A stretch of DNA of 64,000 nucleotides, from contig NZ_CP132480.1 in the NCBI RefSeq assembly GCF_030770395.1, forward strand, positions 3,979,760-4,043,759, in the 5' to 3' direction. This DNA comes from Telluria beijingensis. Lineage in GTDB: Bacteria > Pseudomonadota > Gammaproteobacteria > Burkholderiales > Burkholderiaceae_D. The notes below the pieces were generated by a model that saw only the letters and a list, made by a program, of their open reading frames with translations, made no database searches and was not told the DNA's origin. Shown one piece after another: positions 52,541 through 63,450 of this stretch (position 1 is the first letter of the stretch; each line of letters opens with the position of its first letter). A program made the translations under genes and the position numbers.

Positions 52541-54142
52541 CTACATCGCCAGCGCCGGCGTCTTGCGCGCCGCCAGCCGCGGCTGCGACATGCCTTCGGC
52601 GCCGCCCAGCCTGAACTCGGCCGCCACCGCGGCCAGGCGCGCCGCCTGTTCCTGCATGCTGGCCGCGGCCGCGGCGGCTTCCTCGACCAGCGCGGCATTC
52701 TGCTGCGTCACCTGGTCCATCTGCGTGATGGCCTCGTTCACCTGGTGGATGCCGGTGCGCTGCTCCTGGGTGGCCGAGGTGATCTCGGCCATCATGTCGG
52801 TCACGCGCGCCACGCTGCTCACCACGTCGTCCATGGTGGTGCCGGCCTGCTGCACCAGGGCGGTGCCGGCATTCACCTGGGTCATCGAGTCGCCGATCAG
52901 GCCCTTGATTTCCTTGGCCGCGCTGGCCGAACGCTGGGCCAGGTTGCGCACTTCGCTGGCCACGACCGCGAAGCCGCGGCCCTGCTCGCCCGCGCGCGCC
53001 GCTTCCACCGCCGCATTCAGGGCCAGGATATTGGTCTGGAAGGCGATGCCGTCGATCACGCCGATGATGTCGACGATCTTGCGCGCCGAGGCGTCGATCG
53101 ACCCCATCGTGTCGACCACCTGGCCGACGATGGCGCCGCCGCGCGCCGCCACGTCGGACGCGGCCTGGGCCAGGCCATTGGCTTGCACCGCGTTGTCGGC
53201 GTTCTGGCGCACGGTGGCCGTCAGTTCTTCCATCGAGGCCGCCGTTTCTTCCAGCGCGCTGGCCTGCTGCTCGGTGCGGCTCGACAGGTCGAGGTTGCCG
53301 GCCGCGATCTCGCTCGAGGCGGTCGAGATGGCGCCGGTGCCTTGCTGGACCTGCGCCACCACCCGCGCCAGCGCGCCGTTCATGGTCGCCAGTGCCCGCA
53401 TCAGGTCGCCCACTTCGTCTTTCGGATAGGTGCCGAAGCTGTTGCCGAGGTCGCCCGAGGCGACCGTCTGCGCCACCTCGAGGGCGGCGTCCAGCGGGCG
53501 GGTGATGCTGCGCGTGATCAGCACGGCGGCCAGCGCTCCGAGCGCCGTCGCCAGCACGGTCAGCAGGACCACCAGGCGGGTGCTGCGCGCGTTCGCCGCT
53601 TCGATCTCGACCGCGATATCGTCGATGGACTTGCGCTGGATGTGCAGCAGGTTCAGGATCCGGGCGCCATAGGCGGCCGCGGCCGGCGAGAAGACCTGTT
53701 CATAGGCGCGTTCCGCGGCCTCGGCGTCGCCGGCGGTGCGCGCATTCATGACGGCTTCCTTGGCGTCCTGGTACTTCTTGCGCAGCCCCATGATCTCTTG
53801 CAGCGTTTTCTTTTCCTCTTCCGTGTCGAGCAGGGCTTCCACCTTCTTCACCGCGGCCGAGGCATCGGTGACGCTGTCCTTGATCGGCTTGGCGAACACC
53901 GTCGACAGGGTGCCGTCGGTGCTGCGCGCGATCAGCGAGGTGCGGGCGATGGCGGAATACGCCAGCACGTACCAGTCGGCGACCAGGCGTTCCTTGGCTA
54001 GAGGCTTTTGCATCATCTGCCGGGTGGATTCGGCGCTCGAGCGCGTCGTGTAGAGGGCAGTGGCGGTGCCCGCCAGCGACAGGATGAGGATCGTGGCGAA
54101 GCCCATGGTCAGGCGCGAACCGATGCGTAGATTTTTGAACAC
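52541..54142 (-). CDS. Methyl-accepting chemotaxis protein 3
   Basis: 533-residue chemoreceptor with membrane segments near residues 11-30 and 190-211, a four-helix-bundle sensor (region of [17 protein letters not shown]), HAMP and the signalling domain with the [20 protein letters not shown] tip. Its sensor is unlike those of the two tandem receptors at 11676 and 13602. The C terminus (ARKTPALAM) lacks the xWxxF tether. It is flanked on both sides by copies of the same palindromic repeat. Confidence 0.92.
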   Translation of the reverse strand: MFKNLRIGSRLTMGFATILILSLAGTATALYTTRSSAESTRQMMQKPLAKERLVADWYVLAYSAIARTSLIARSTDGTLSTVFAKPIKDSVTDASAAVKKVEALLDTEEEKKTLQEIMGLRKKYQDAKEAVMNARTAGDAEAAERAYEQVFSPAAAAYGARILNLLHIQRKSIDDIAVEIEAANARSTRLVVLLTVLATALGALAAVLITRSITRPLDAALEVAQTVASGDLGNSFGTYPKDEVGDLMRALATMNGALARVVAQVQQGTGAISTASSEIAAGNLDLSSRTEQQASALEETAASMEELTATVRQNADNAVQANGLAQAASDVAARGGAIVGQVVDTMGSIDASARKIVDIIGVIDGIAFQTNILALNAAVEAARAGEQGRGFAVVASEVRNLAQRSASAAKEIKGLIGDSMTQVNAGTALVQQAGTTMDDVVSSVARVTDMMAEITSATQEQRTGIHQVNEAITQMDQVTQQNAALVEEAAAAAASMQEQAARLAAVAAEFRLGGAEGMSQPRLAARKTPALAM

Positions 54143-54259
54143 GATGTCAACATTCGAGAGAAACGGAAAATTCCGCTCAGCAAGTATTTACGCTTCAAGC
54201 TTAAAATGAAATGCCAAAAAGGATAGGTGTTGTAAAGACGCAATAGTCCAGTCTGACGC

Positions 54260-54425
54260 TAATGGCGTTAAGTTAAGAGTAGCTACCACGTCGTTACCTC
54301 CACTGGAGGTAACGACTTCTCGCGAAGGCGGGAACCCAAGTTCTGCTAACGTCGTCGAAACGCTCGCAGAATTAGGTTCCCGCCTTCGCGGGAACGACGG
54401 TTGTTACGCTAACTTAACGGCATTA
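54260..54425. repeat. Intergenic inverted repeat, family 'CGTCRTTCCCGC', copy 3, enlarged, with an inserted palindrome
   Basis: Outer arms 54260-54277 and 54408-54425 (about 16 of 18 matching) extend the family beyond the core arms seen in copies 1 and 2. The left core arm is interrupted by a 27-bp palindrome, 54290-54316, with 13-bp arms around one base (GTCGTTACCTCCA on the left). The right core arm (about 54375-54400) is intact. It fills the gap between the chemoreceptor 3 start and the asparaginase stop. Confidence 0.75.
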
Positions 54426-54438
54426 CAGCTGACGCGGT

Positions 54439-55464
54439 TCAGCCCGGGCCTGTCAGCTTGAACAGCGGCCGGATATCGCCCGCCACGGCGCCGCGCGCAT
54501 TGCGGATCGCCGGCTGGCGGTAACGCTCCAGGGCCTTGCGGCGCGCCGTGTCCAGCAGGCCCAGCTGGTCGAGCACGGCATACACGGCCGGATGCAGCGC
54601 GCGGCTATTGCCGTCTGCAATCTTGATCGCGATGCCGATCCCGGCCGAGCGCACGCCGATCGCCTGCACCGCGTCGGCGCCGATCTTGGCCACCCAGTCG
54701 CCGTCGCCGGCCGTCATCCAGTGCAGGTCGGTGCGCTCCTCGCCCGACACCATGTCAGGGCGCGCCGTCATGGCCTCGCCCAGGATGCCCAGCGCGCCGC
54801 CCAGCTGCGGATCGGCGCTGCCATGCGCCAGGCGCGCATACAGGTGCGCGAGCGACGCCAGCGGCATCGCATAGTTCGGCGCCGAGCAGCCGTCGAGCCC
54901 GGTCGGCATGGCATCTGGCGGCAGGCCGGCCGTGGCGGCCAGGGTGGTGCGGATCGCCTGCTGCAGCGGGTGGCCGCGTTCGACGTAGCCCGCATGCGGC
55001 ACGTCGTGCAGGCGGCACCAGGCCAGGAAGCCGCCGTGCTTGCCCGAACAGTTGTGGTGCAGCGGCGTCCAGCTGGCATCCTGCGGCGGCTTCTCGCCGG
55101 TGAATTCGTAATGCAGCGGCGTCGCGCAGCCGCATTCGAGATCGCCCGGCGCGAGCCCGATCTTGTCGAGGATGGCGCGCACGCCGTCGAGGTGGATCGT
55201 CTCGCCCGAATGGCTGGCGCACAGCAGCGCGACTTCGGCCTGCGTGAGCCCGAAGCGCGCGGGGCCGTCGGCCAGGATGAAGGGCAGGGCCTGGAAGGGC
55301 TTCAGGGCCGAGCGCGTGAAGGTCGGATAGTTGGGATCGCCGGCCGACCACAACAGCGTACCGCGGGTGTCGACCACCGCCACCGACCCCCAGTGGACAT
55401 TCTCGATCGTGTAGTCGGAATCAAGGTAGCCGCGCGTGGTCGCGACCAGCGGAATCGCATGCAT
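54439..55464 (-). CDS. L-asparaginase, Rhizobium etli type II (class 3, zinc-dependent) family
   Basis: 341-residue asparaginase of the group typified by R. etli ReAV, unrelated to the E. coli enzymes. The two Ser-Lys pairs are present: FTRSALKPF and the Ser of CASHSGE, with a late Lys in the AIKIADG region. The zinc ligands Cys-x-x-Lys in NCSGKHGG and Cys in DGCSAPNYAM are intact. It splits L-asparagine to aspartate and ammonia in the cytoplasm. GAGG lies 8 nt before the ATG. Confidence 0.9.
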   Translation of the reverse strand: MHAIPLVATTRGYLDSDYTIENVHWGSVAVVDTRGTLLWSAGDPNYPTFTRSALKPFQALPFILADGPARFGLTQAEVALLCASHSGETIHLDGVRAILDKIGLAPGDLECGCATPLHYEFTGEKPPQDASWTPLHHNCSGKHGGFLAWCRLHDVPHAGYVERGHPLQQAIRTTLAATAGLPPDAMPTGLDGCSAPNYAMPLASLAHLYARLAHGSADPQLGGALGILGEAMTARPDMVSGEERTDLHWMTAGDGDWVAKIGADAVQAIGVRSAGIGIAIKIADGNSRALHPAVYAVLDQLGLLDTARRKALERYRQPAIRNARGAVAGDIRPLFKLTGPG

Positions 55465-55680
55465 GGGATGGCCTCATTCGTTATCGATGGCGCTACTGTA
55501 CGGCATCTGCACGCGATGCAGACACACTGTTGAAACAAGGCCTGCTTTGAAATCCGGGCTCGCGAAAAGTGGCATGCAGACGGCGTGCAGACAGGTCCGA
55601 AACACACGCATATGCACCTCCCGTTCACTTCGCGTTTTCAGCATTTCGTCGCGCGTTTCCGCGCTTCGTCCCATCGCCGC

Positions 55681-55708
55681 TTGAATGCATCCGGCGTCTC
55701 GCTAGACT
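55681..55708 (+). promoter_or_regulatory. Candidate promoter for the small secreted protein
   Basis: TTGAAT (55681-55686) and TAGACT (55703-55708) are 16 bp apart. The remainder of the 374-bp gap after the asparaginase start shows no gene or clear repeat. Confidence 0.35.
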
Positions 55709-55838
55709 GGGTTCATCGCCAGACAAAACAGCAACCCTGGCGAATATGCAACACGTGGACCGCGCGGCCTCTTCACAAGCGACAGAGCGCTTGCCGCCCA
55801 GGTTCTTCCCTCGCACCCGACCTGAAAGGAAAGACATC

Positions 55839-56240
55839 ATGCGCATCAAACACATCGCCCTGCTCGCCGCCACCGCCGCCACCGCCGTCTTCTCGCTGTC
55901 CGCCGTGGCCGCCCCGCAAGGCGCCGCCAAGCCCGTCGTCGAAGTCCGCAGCTCCCATCAACAGGTGCCGATGCCGGCCTTCGCCTACGACCGCGTGCAG
56001 GGCGAATACGCGCTCGAGGACGGCCGTGTCCTGCAGGTCAGCGGCAAGCTCGATGGCCGCAAGCGCACCCTGTATGCCGACCTGGGCGACGGCCAGGTCG
56101 AACTGATCCACGTCGGCAAGAAGCGCTTCGTCGCGGTCGGCAAGGACCTGAGCCTGCGCTTCCAGGGCGACAGGATTCCGGACACCGTCTTCGTGCGCGA
56201 TGGCGGGAATCGCGCAGTGGCCGCGACTGCGCAGCGCTGA
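55839..56240 (+). CDS. Small secreted protein of unknown function
   Basis: 133-residue protein with a clear signal peptide (MRIKHIALLAATAATAVF to AVAA). The mature part is a short beta-rich domain (VQGEYALEDGRVLQVSG, RTLYADLGDGQVELIHVG, FVAVGKDLSLRF). It is not a family I can name. AAAGGA lies 8 nt before the ATG. The dipeptidase gene follows 100 nt downstream but has its own TAGACT element near 56298, so they may be separate units. Confidence 0.72.
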   Translation: MRIKHIALLAATAATAVFSLSAVAAPQGAAKPVVEVRSSHQQVPMPAFAYDRVQGEYALEDGRVLQVSGKLDGRKRTLYADLGDGQVELIHVGKKRFVAVGKDLSLRFQGDRIPDTVFVRDGGNRAVAATAQR

Positions 56241-56340
56241 TCCGCATGATCCGATGCGCCGGCCCGGGAGCCGGCGATCGCCCGCCCACATGGCTGTGCT
56301 AGACTCCTTGCGCTTTTGCAATCCTGGAGACTGGCACCAC

Positions 56341-57891
56341 ATGTACAAGAACGCCTTGCTTGCCAGCCTGCTGCTGGCATCGACCGCCGCATTCGCCGCG
56401 CCGCAGGCCGACGCACCTTCCACCAGCCCACTTGCCGCAACGGCGACGGCGCCCAGTGCGGCCGCCATCGGCGCCGCCAAGTATGCGGTCGAGACCTATC
56501 GCAACGACGTGGTCGACACCCTGGCCCGGCTGGTGAGCTTCAATACCGTGGTCGATGCGCGCTACCCGTCCGACCGCAACCCGATCCACATCGCCTTCAA
56601 GGCTGCCCTCAAGGAAGAAGCCGAGCGCCTCGGCCTGGACTATGCCGACCATGGCTGGACCGTGATCGTCGGCCTGGGCAAGGGCAGCGAGCGGGTCGGC
56701 ATCGTGACCCACGGCGACGTGCAGCCGGTCGACCCGAGCAAATGGAAGAAGTCGCCGTTCGTGCTGGACCGCACCAGCGAGCCGGGCAAGCTGATCGCGC
56801 GCGGCGCCGAGGACGACAAGGGACCGATCGCCACCGCGCTGTATGCGATGAAGAGCATCCGCGACCGCCAGATTTCGCTCGCCAAGCGCATCGAGCTGTA
56901 CGTGTACATGGGCGAGGAATCGGACTGGGGCCCCCTGACCGAATTCCTCAAGACCCACGTGCCGCCGCAGATGAGCATCACGCTCGACGCCGAGTATCCG
57001 GTGGTGACGGCGGAGAAGGGCGGCGGCACGGTCGCCGTGACGATCCCGAAGGCCGGCGCCGTCGTGCCCGCGCCTGGCGCCGCCTACGTCGCCGAATTCA
57101 GGGGCGGTTCGTTCAACACCCAGATCCCCGAGGATGCTGAGGCGCTGGTAGTCAACGCCTCGCCCGGGATCGAACGGCAGGTGCGGGCGCGCGCCGCGGA
57201 GCAGGACGGCATGCGCTATACCTTCGAGCGCCAGGGCGCGAACCTGAAGGTGGTGGCGAAGGGACTGTCGGCCCACTCGTCCAAGCCGCAGGAGGGAGTC
57301 AACGCGGTCAGCATGCTGGCCGACGCGCTGGCGGTGCACGACTGGCCGAACACGGTCGCCGGCGGCGTGGTGAACTACCTGAACGACCTGGTCGGCACCG
57401 GCTATCGCGGCGAGAAGTTCGGCAAGATCGCCTACCGCGACGAGTTCATGGGGCCGATGACCTTCAAGCCGACCGTGATCCGCCAGCTGGACGACGGCAT
57501 CGAGGTGGCAATCAATGTGCGTCGCCCGCGCGGCAAGACCACCGAGCAGCTGACGTCCGAGATCCAGGCGGCCCTGGACGACTGGCAGGCGCGCCGGGTG
57601 CCGCTGGCGAACGTCAAGGTGGGTGTGCGCGACCCGTGGATCCTCGAGACTGCGCCGCAGGTGCCGACGCTGCTGTCGACCTTCTCCTATTTCACCGGCA
57701 TGAAGGATGCGAAACCGGTGGCGATCGGCGGCGGCACCAATTCGCGCCTGTTCCCGAACGCGGTCAGCTTCGGTCCGTCGATGCCGGGCCAGAAGTACAC
57801 CGGCCATTCGGAACACGAGTTCATCACCACCAAACAGCTGCTGCTCAACCTGCAGATGTACACGGCGGTACTGGTCGACTTGGCCAAATAA
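56341..57891 (+). CDS. Exported M20-family metallodipeptidase (PepV/Sapep-like)
   Basis: 516-residue zinc dipeptidase with a signal peptide ending in AFA. Metal ligands and catalytic residues fit M20: GIVTHGDVQPVD, ARGAEDDKGPI, MGEESDWGP and the late GHSEHEF. The lid/dimerisation domain is large, as in PepV-type enzymes that act on dipeptides such as carnosine-like or Xaa-Gly. The start at 56341 gives the signal peptide at once. A strong hairpin follows the stop. Confidence 0.88.
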   Translation: MYKNALLASLLLASTAAFAAPQADAPSTSPLAATATAPSAAAIGAAKYAVETYRNDVVDTLARLVSFNTVVDARYPSDRNPIHIAFKAALKEEAERLGLDYADHGWTVIVGLGKGSERVGIVTHGDVQPVDPSKWKKSPFVLDRTSEPGKLIARGAEDDKGPIATALYAMKSIRDRQISLAKRIELYVYMGEESDWGPLTEFLKTHVPPQMSITLDAEYPVVTAEKGGGTVAVTIPKAGAVVPAPGAAYVAEFRGGSFNTQIPEDAEALVVNASPGIERQVRARAAEQDGMRYTFERQGANLKVVAKGLSAHSSKPQEGVNAVSMLADALAVHDWPNTVAGGVVNYLNDLVGTGYRGEKFGKIAYRDEFMGPMTFKPTVIRQLDDGIEVAINVRRPRGKTTEQLTSEIQAALDDWQARRVPLANVKVGVRDPWILETAPQVPTLLSTFSYFTGMKDAKPVAIGGGTNSRLFPNAVSFGPSMPGQKYTGHSEHEFITTKQLLLNLQMYTAVLVDLAK

Positions 57892-57908
57892 ACTCGCGCA
57901 CTGCCGCA

Positions 57909-57937
57909 GTCGGTTGGCGGCATCTCCGCCAACCGAC
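57909..57937 (+). terminator. Hairpin terminator after the M20 dipeptidase
   Basis: A 12-bp perfect stem (57909-57920 with 57926-57937) with a 5-nt loop starts 18 nt after the stop and is followed by a pyrimidine-rich but not pure T tract. Confidence 0.6.
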
Positions 57938-58294
57938 CCGATATCTCCCTCTTCCATGAAGTTGAAACACCGCTCTTGCCTACGTCAGGCGCCTAGGTGT
58001 TTTGCTTGCCAAAACGTGTAAATATTTCTAATCATGGTGTAGGTGCGAGCCTACAATAGTCATGATAGTCAGCGCCTGCCCAGGCGCTCCCCCTTGTGAA
58101 TCCACGTCTTAGGCCGAGGGCTGTCTCGCCCCTGTGACAGCGCAGTATTGATACCCGGAAAATGAGCAAGTTCTAGGTAGAAAGTGTGGCGAAAACAGCA
58201 TGCTAGGATCGGCTTTTAGCGCAGCGAGCGCGCCGATGCGTCGTCATCCGGCGTGCGCGTTCGCGCCCGACGTGACCGAACCTGAACTGTTGCC
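57938..58294 (+). other. Gene-free region before the gal operon with two hairpins; possible long 5' leader
   Basis: No ORF with support is seen in this 357-bp stretch. It holds a TACAAT -10-like box at 58052-58057, the palindrome AGCGCCTG-CC-CAGGCGCT (58071-58088) and a stem GCTGTC/GACAGC (58120-58125 with 58136-58141). Farther down comes a TTGATA at 58148-58153. No known riboswitch pattern was recognised. If transcription starts near 58064, galT has a leader of about 230 nt. Confidence 0.4.
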
Positions 58295-59389
58295 ATGCAT
58301 AGCAAAGACCTGAAGAAACCGGACGGACGCAACCTCACCCTGTACAGCAACGGGCTGATTCCCGATGGCATCGTCGCGCCGAGCCCGTTCCCGGATCCGC
58401 AGCATGCGAATCCGCACCTGCGCTGGCATTCGCTGCGCGGCGAATGGGTGACCTACGCCGCCTTCCGCCAGAACCGCACCTACCAGCCGCCGCCGCAATA
58501 CAACCCGCTGGCGCCGACCGTCGACCAGGAACATCCGACCGAGATGCCGGCCGGCGACTACGAGATCGCCGTGTTCGACAACCGCTTCCCGTCGCTGGCG
58601 CTGGAGTCGCACGATCCGCCTACCGTGACGGTGCCGACCGCGCCGGCCAACGGCCATTGCGAGGTAGTAGTGTTCACGCAAGACCCGAACGCGGCGCTGG
58701 CCCACCTGCCGCTGTCGCGCATCGAACTGCTGCTGCAGGTCTGGGGCGACCGCACCACACGGATCGGCAGCCACCAGCACATCCACTACGTGCTGCCGTT
58801 CGAGAACCGCGGCGCCGAGGTCGGCGTGACCCTGCACCATCCTCACGGCCAGATCTATTCCTACCCGTTCGTGCCGTCGGTGCCGGCGCGCATGCTGGCG
58901 CAAGAGCGCGAATACTATCTGCAGCACGGCTCGAGCCTGCTGTGCGACATGGCGCGCGACGAGGCCGCCGACGGCCGGCGCGTGCTGTACCAGGACGAGT
59001 ACGCGATCGCCTTCGTGCCGGCCTGCGCGCGCTATCCCTACGAGGTATGGGTGATGCCGAGCGGGCCATGCAAGGACTTCGCCGCGCTCACGCCGCCCCA
59101 GCGCGAAAGCCTGGCGCGCGCGCTCAAGACCGTGCTGCTCAAGTACGAGACCCTGTGGAACCGGCCTTTCCCCTACCTGATGGCCTGGTACCAGGCCCCG
59201 ACCGACGGCGCCGAGCACCCCGAAACCCAGTTGCACGCCCAGTTCTATCCGCCTTACCGCACGCGCGACCGCCTGAAATACCTGGCCGGCACCGAGCTGG
59301 CGGCCGGCATGTTCGCGATGGACGTGCTGCCCGAGACCACGGCCTATGAATTGCAGCAGGTCGAGGTCAGCCTGGAGGAGGGCGCATGA
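58295..59389 (+). CDS. galT: Galactose-1-phosphate uridylyltransferase
   Basis: 364-residue Leloir-pathway enzyme that swaps UDP between glucose and galactose 1-phosphates. The active-site His motif is HHPHGQIYSYPF, with the HPHGQ core holding the nucleophile. The N-terminal RWHSLRGEWVTYAAFRQNR is typical. The final section LMAWYQAPTDG with HPETQLHAQFYPP matches the second half-domain. It is the first of four overlapping genes; no galE is in the window. Confidence 0.93.
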   Translation: MHSKDLKKPDGRNLTLYSNGLIPDGIVAPSPFPDPQHANPHLRWHSLRGEWVTYAAFRQNRTYQPPPQYNPLAPTVDQEHPTEMPAGDYEIAVFDNRFPSLALESHDPPTVTVPTAPANGHCEVVVFTQDPNAALAHLPLSRIELLLQVWGDRTTRIGSHQHIHYVLPFENRGAEVGVTLHHPHGQIYSYPFVPSVPARMLAQEREYYLQHGSSLLCDMARDEAADGRRVLYQDEYAIAFVPACARYPYEVWVMPSGPCKDFAALTPPQRESLARALKTVLLKYETLWNRPFPYLMAWYQAPTDGAEHPETQLHAQFYPPYRTRDRLKYLAGTELAAGMFAMDVLPETTAYELQQVEVSLEEGA

Positions 59390-60489
59390 CGGGACTGGAC
59401 ATGCGGGCCACGGAGGTGGCCGACAAGCTGGCGCTGCTGCGCGCCACCCTGGTCCAGGAGGGCGCCGGCGCGCTGCGCCTGCGCGGCACCGACTGGTTCG
59501 CCTGGGTCACGGCGGGCGGCTCGAGCGCCGTGCTGCACACGACCGACGTCGGCATCGCCGAGGTGCTCGTCACGGCGGACGATGCCTGCGTGCTGACCGA
59601 CGAGATCGAGGGCGAGCGCCTGCGCGCCGAGGAAGTCCCGGGCGGCTTCACCTTCCATATCGAGCCGTGGGCCGAGCCGGAACTGCGCGAGCGTTTCGTC
59701 GCGGGCGCGGCCCAGGGCCGGGCGGTGCTGTCGGACCGTCCCGTGGGCGACGAACGGCCGCTACCGCTGGCGCTGCGCCAGAGAAAACTGGTGCTGGGCG
59801 ACGCCGAGCAGGCGCGCTACCGCCTGCTGGGCCGCGAGGCGGCCGAGGCGATGACCGAGGTGCTGCACCGCGCGCGTCCCGACTGGACCGAGCAGCAACT
59901 GGCCGGCGCCGGCGCCGAAGCCCTGTGGCGGCGCGGCATCCATCCGGCCCTGGTGCTGGCGGCCGGCGCGCGGCGCCTGCCCCTGTACCGCCACGCGACG
60001 CCATCGCACGAGCCGCTGGGCGAGCGCGCGATGCTGGTGTTCTGCGCGCGCCGCCATGGGCTGTATGCGAACCTGACGCGCTTCGTCAGCTTCGGCGGCG
60101 CGGGTTCGGCGCCCGAGGCCCAGCGCGCGCTGATGGACGTCGAGGCCACGGGCCTGGCGGCCGTCGAGCCGGGCAAGTCGCTGTCGAGCGTCTACCACGC
60201 GCTGGCCCAGGCCTACCACCACGCCGATGTCGAGGGCGCGATCCGCGAGCACCACCAGGGCGGCATTACCGGCTACCTGGCGCGCGAGATCGTGGCCACC
60301 GCCAGCACCGCGACCCAGCTCGAGGAAGGCATGGCCTTCGCCTTCAACCCGAGTTATGGCGGCATGAAGATCGAAGACACCTTTTTGCTCGGCCCGCAGG
60401 GGCTCGAGAACCTGACGTGCGACCCCGGCTGGCCGGCGCTCGACGTCCATGGCCGCAAGCGGCCGCTCTGGCTGGAGGCGCAGGCATGA
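59386..60489 (+). CDS. M24 (aminopeptidase P/creatinase-fold) protein lacking metal ligands, in the gal operon
   Basis: 367-residue protein with the two-domain plan of M24 proteins: an N-terminal creatinase-like domain (LRGTDWFAWVTAGGSSAVLH) and a C-terminal pita-bread domain. The positions that normally carry the five metal ligands are largely changed: the first two Asp sites read LVFCARRHGLYANLTRF, the His site is HHQGGITGYLAR, and only the Glu in KIEDTFLL is obviously kept. It is thus probably a pseudoenzyme. It overlaps galT and galK by four bases each, so it is made together with them. Its job in galactose use is unknown. Confidence 0.78.
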   Translation: MTGLDMRATEVADKLALLRATLVQEGAGALRLRGTDWFAWVTAGGSSAVLHTTDVGIAEVLVTADDACVLTDEIEGERLRAEEVPGGFTFHIEPWAEPELRERFVAGAAQGRAVLSDRPVGDERPLPLALRQRKLVLGDAEQARYRLLGREAAEAMTEVLHRARPDWTEQQLAGAGAEALWRRGIHPALVLAAGARRLPLYRHATPSHEPLGERAMLVFCARRHGLYANLTRFVSFGGAGSAPEAQRALMDVEATGLAAVEPGKSLSSVYHALAQAYHHADVEGAIREHHQGGITGYLAREIVATASTATQLEEGMAFAFNPSYGGMKIEDTFLLGPQGLENLTCDPGWPALDVHGRKRPLWLEAQA

Positions 60490-61572
60490 CCGTGAACACC
60501 GACACCTTCTTTGGCGGCGCGCCCGAAGTGAACGCCTCGGCCCCGGGCCGGGTCAACCTGCTGGGCGAGCACACCGACTACAACGACGGCTTCATGCTGC
60601 CGGTGGCCACGCCCCAGCGCACCATGGTGGCGCTCAGCCGCAGCGGCGACGACCATTTCCATTTCTATTCGCCGAACCTCGACGCGACCGTCACCTTCGC
60701 GAAGGATGGCAGCGCGCCGCAGGGCTTCGGCAGCTATATCGAGGGCTGCATCCGGCTGGTGCAGGCGGAGGGCATCGAGGTGCCGCCGCTGCGCGTGTAT
60801 GTCGAGACCGACCTGCCGGTGGGCTCGGGCCTGTCGTCGTCGGCCGCGCTCGAGGTGGCGACCCTGCGCGCCATGCGCGCGCTGCTGGGTTTCGATCTCG
60901 ACGACGTCAAGCTGGCGCAGATCGCCCAGCGCGCCGAGATCGAATACGCGCGGGTGAATTGCGGAATCATGGACCAGATGGCGTCCAGCCTGGCCGACGA
61001 GCGCAATATGCTGTTCATCGACGCCCGCACGCTGGAACATCGCCTGGTGCCGCTGCCGCCGGATACTGAACTGATCGTGGTCGACTCGGGCGTGGCGCGC
61101 AAGCTCGCCGCCAGCAAGTACAACGAGCGGCGCGCCGAATGCGAGGAGGGCGCGCGCAAGCTCGGCGTGCAGGCGCTGCGCGACGTGGCCGATCCTGCTT
61201 CCGTGGAGAGCCTGCCATCGCCGCTGCGCGAACGTGCGCGCCACGTGGTGCAGGAGAACCTGCGGGTGCTCGAAGCCGCCGAGGGCGTCAGCGCCGGGCG
61301 CTTCGGCGAATTGATGAACGCCTCGCACTTCAGCCTGCGCGACGACTACGAGGTCTCGATCCCCGAGCTGGACGCCCTGTGCGAGGCCTTGCGCGCGGCC
61401 CCCGGCGTGCTGGGGGCGCGCCTGACCGGCGCCGGCTTCGGCGGCGCCTGCGTCGCGCTGTGCCGCAAGGGCCAGGCGCAGCAAGCGGCCGCCAGCGCGC
61501 TGGCGGCGTATAACAAAGATGGACGCCAAGGCCGGATCCTGGTGCCGGTACCGACTGACAGAAAGGATGACG

Positions 61573-61586
<14 letters not shown>
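60486..61586 (+). CDS. galK: Galactokinase
   Basis: 366-residue GHMP kinase that phosphorylates alpha-D-galactose. All three signature motifs are intact: GRVNLLGEHTDYNDG at the N terminus (galactokinase signature), PVGSGLSSSAALE (ATP loop) and LTGAGFGGACVAL near the C terminus. The start in the ATGA overlap with the M24-fold gene is preferred, and the end overlaps the GH2 start by 14 bases. Confidence 0.94.
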
Positions 61587-63384
<1,798 letters not shown>

Positions 63385-63450
63385 GCCCGGCTTGCTGTCC
63401 ACCCGGCGGCGCAGCTGGCAGCGAAATCCCGGCGGCGCAGCGCGATCCCG

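Noticed and set aside
58021..58160. 6S RNA or known riboswitch before galT
   Set aside because: The hairpins do not match 6S, TPP, cobalamin, glycine or ykkC patterns that I could recall; left as an unassigned structured region.
63405..63450. Direct repeat CCCGGCGGCGCAGC, two copies, after the GH2 gene
   Set aside because: Only two short GC-rich copies; explained well by composition.
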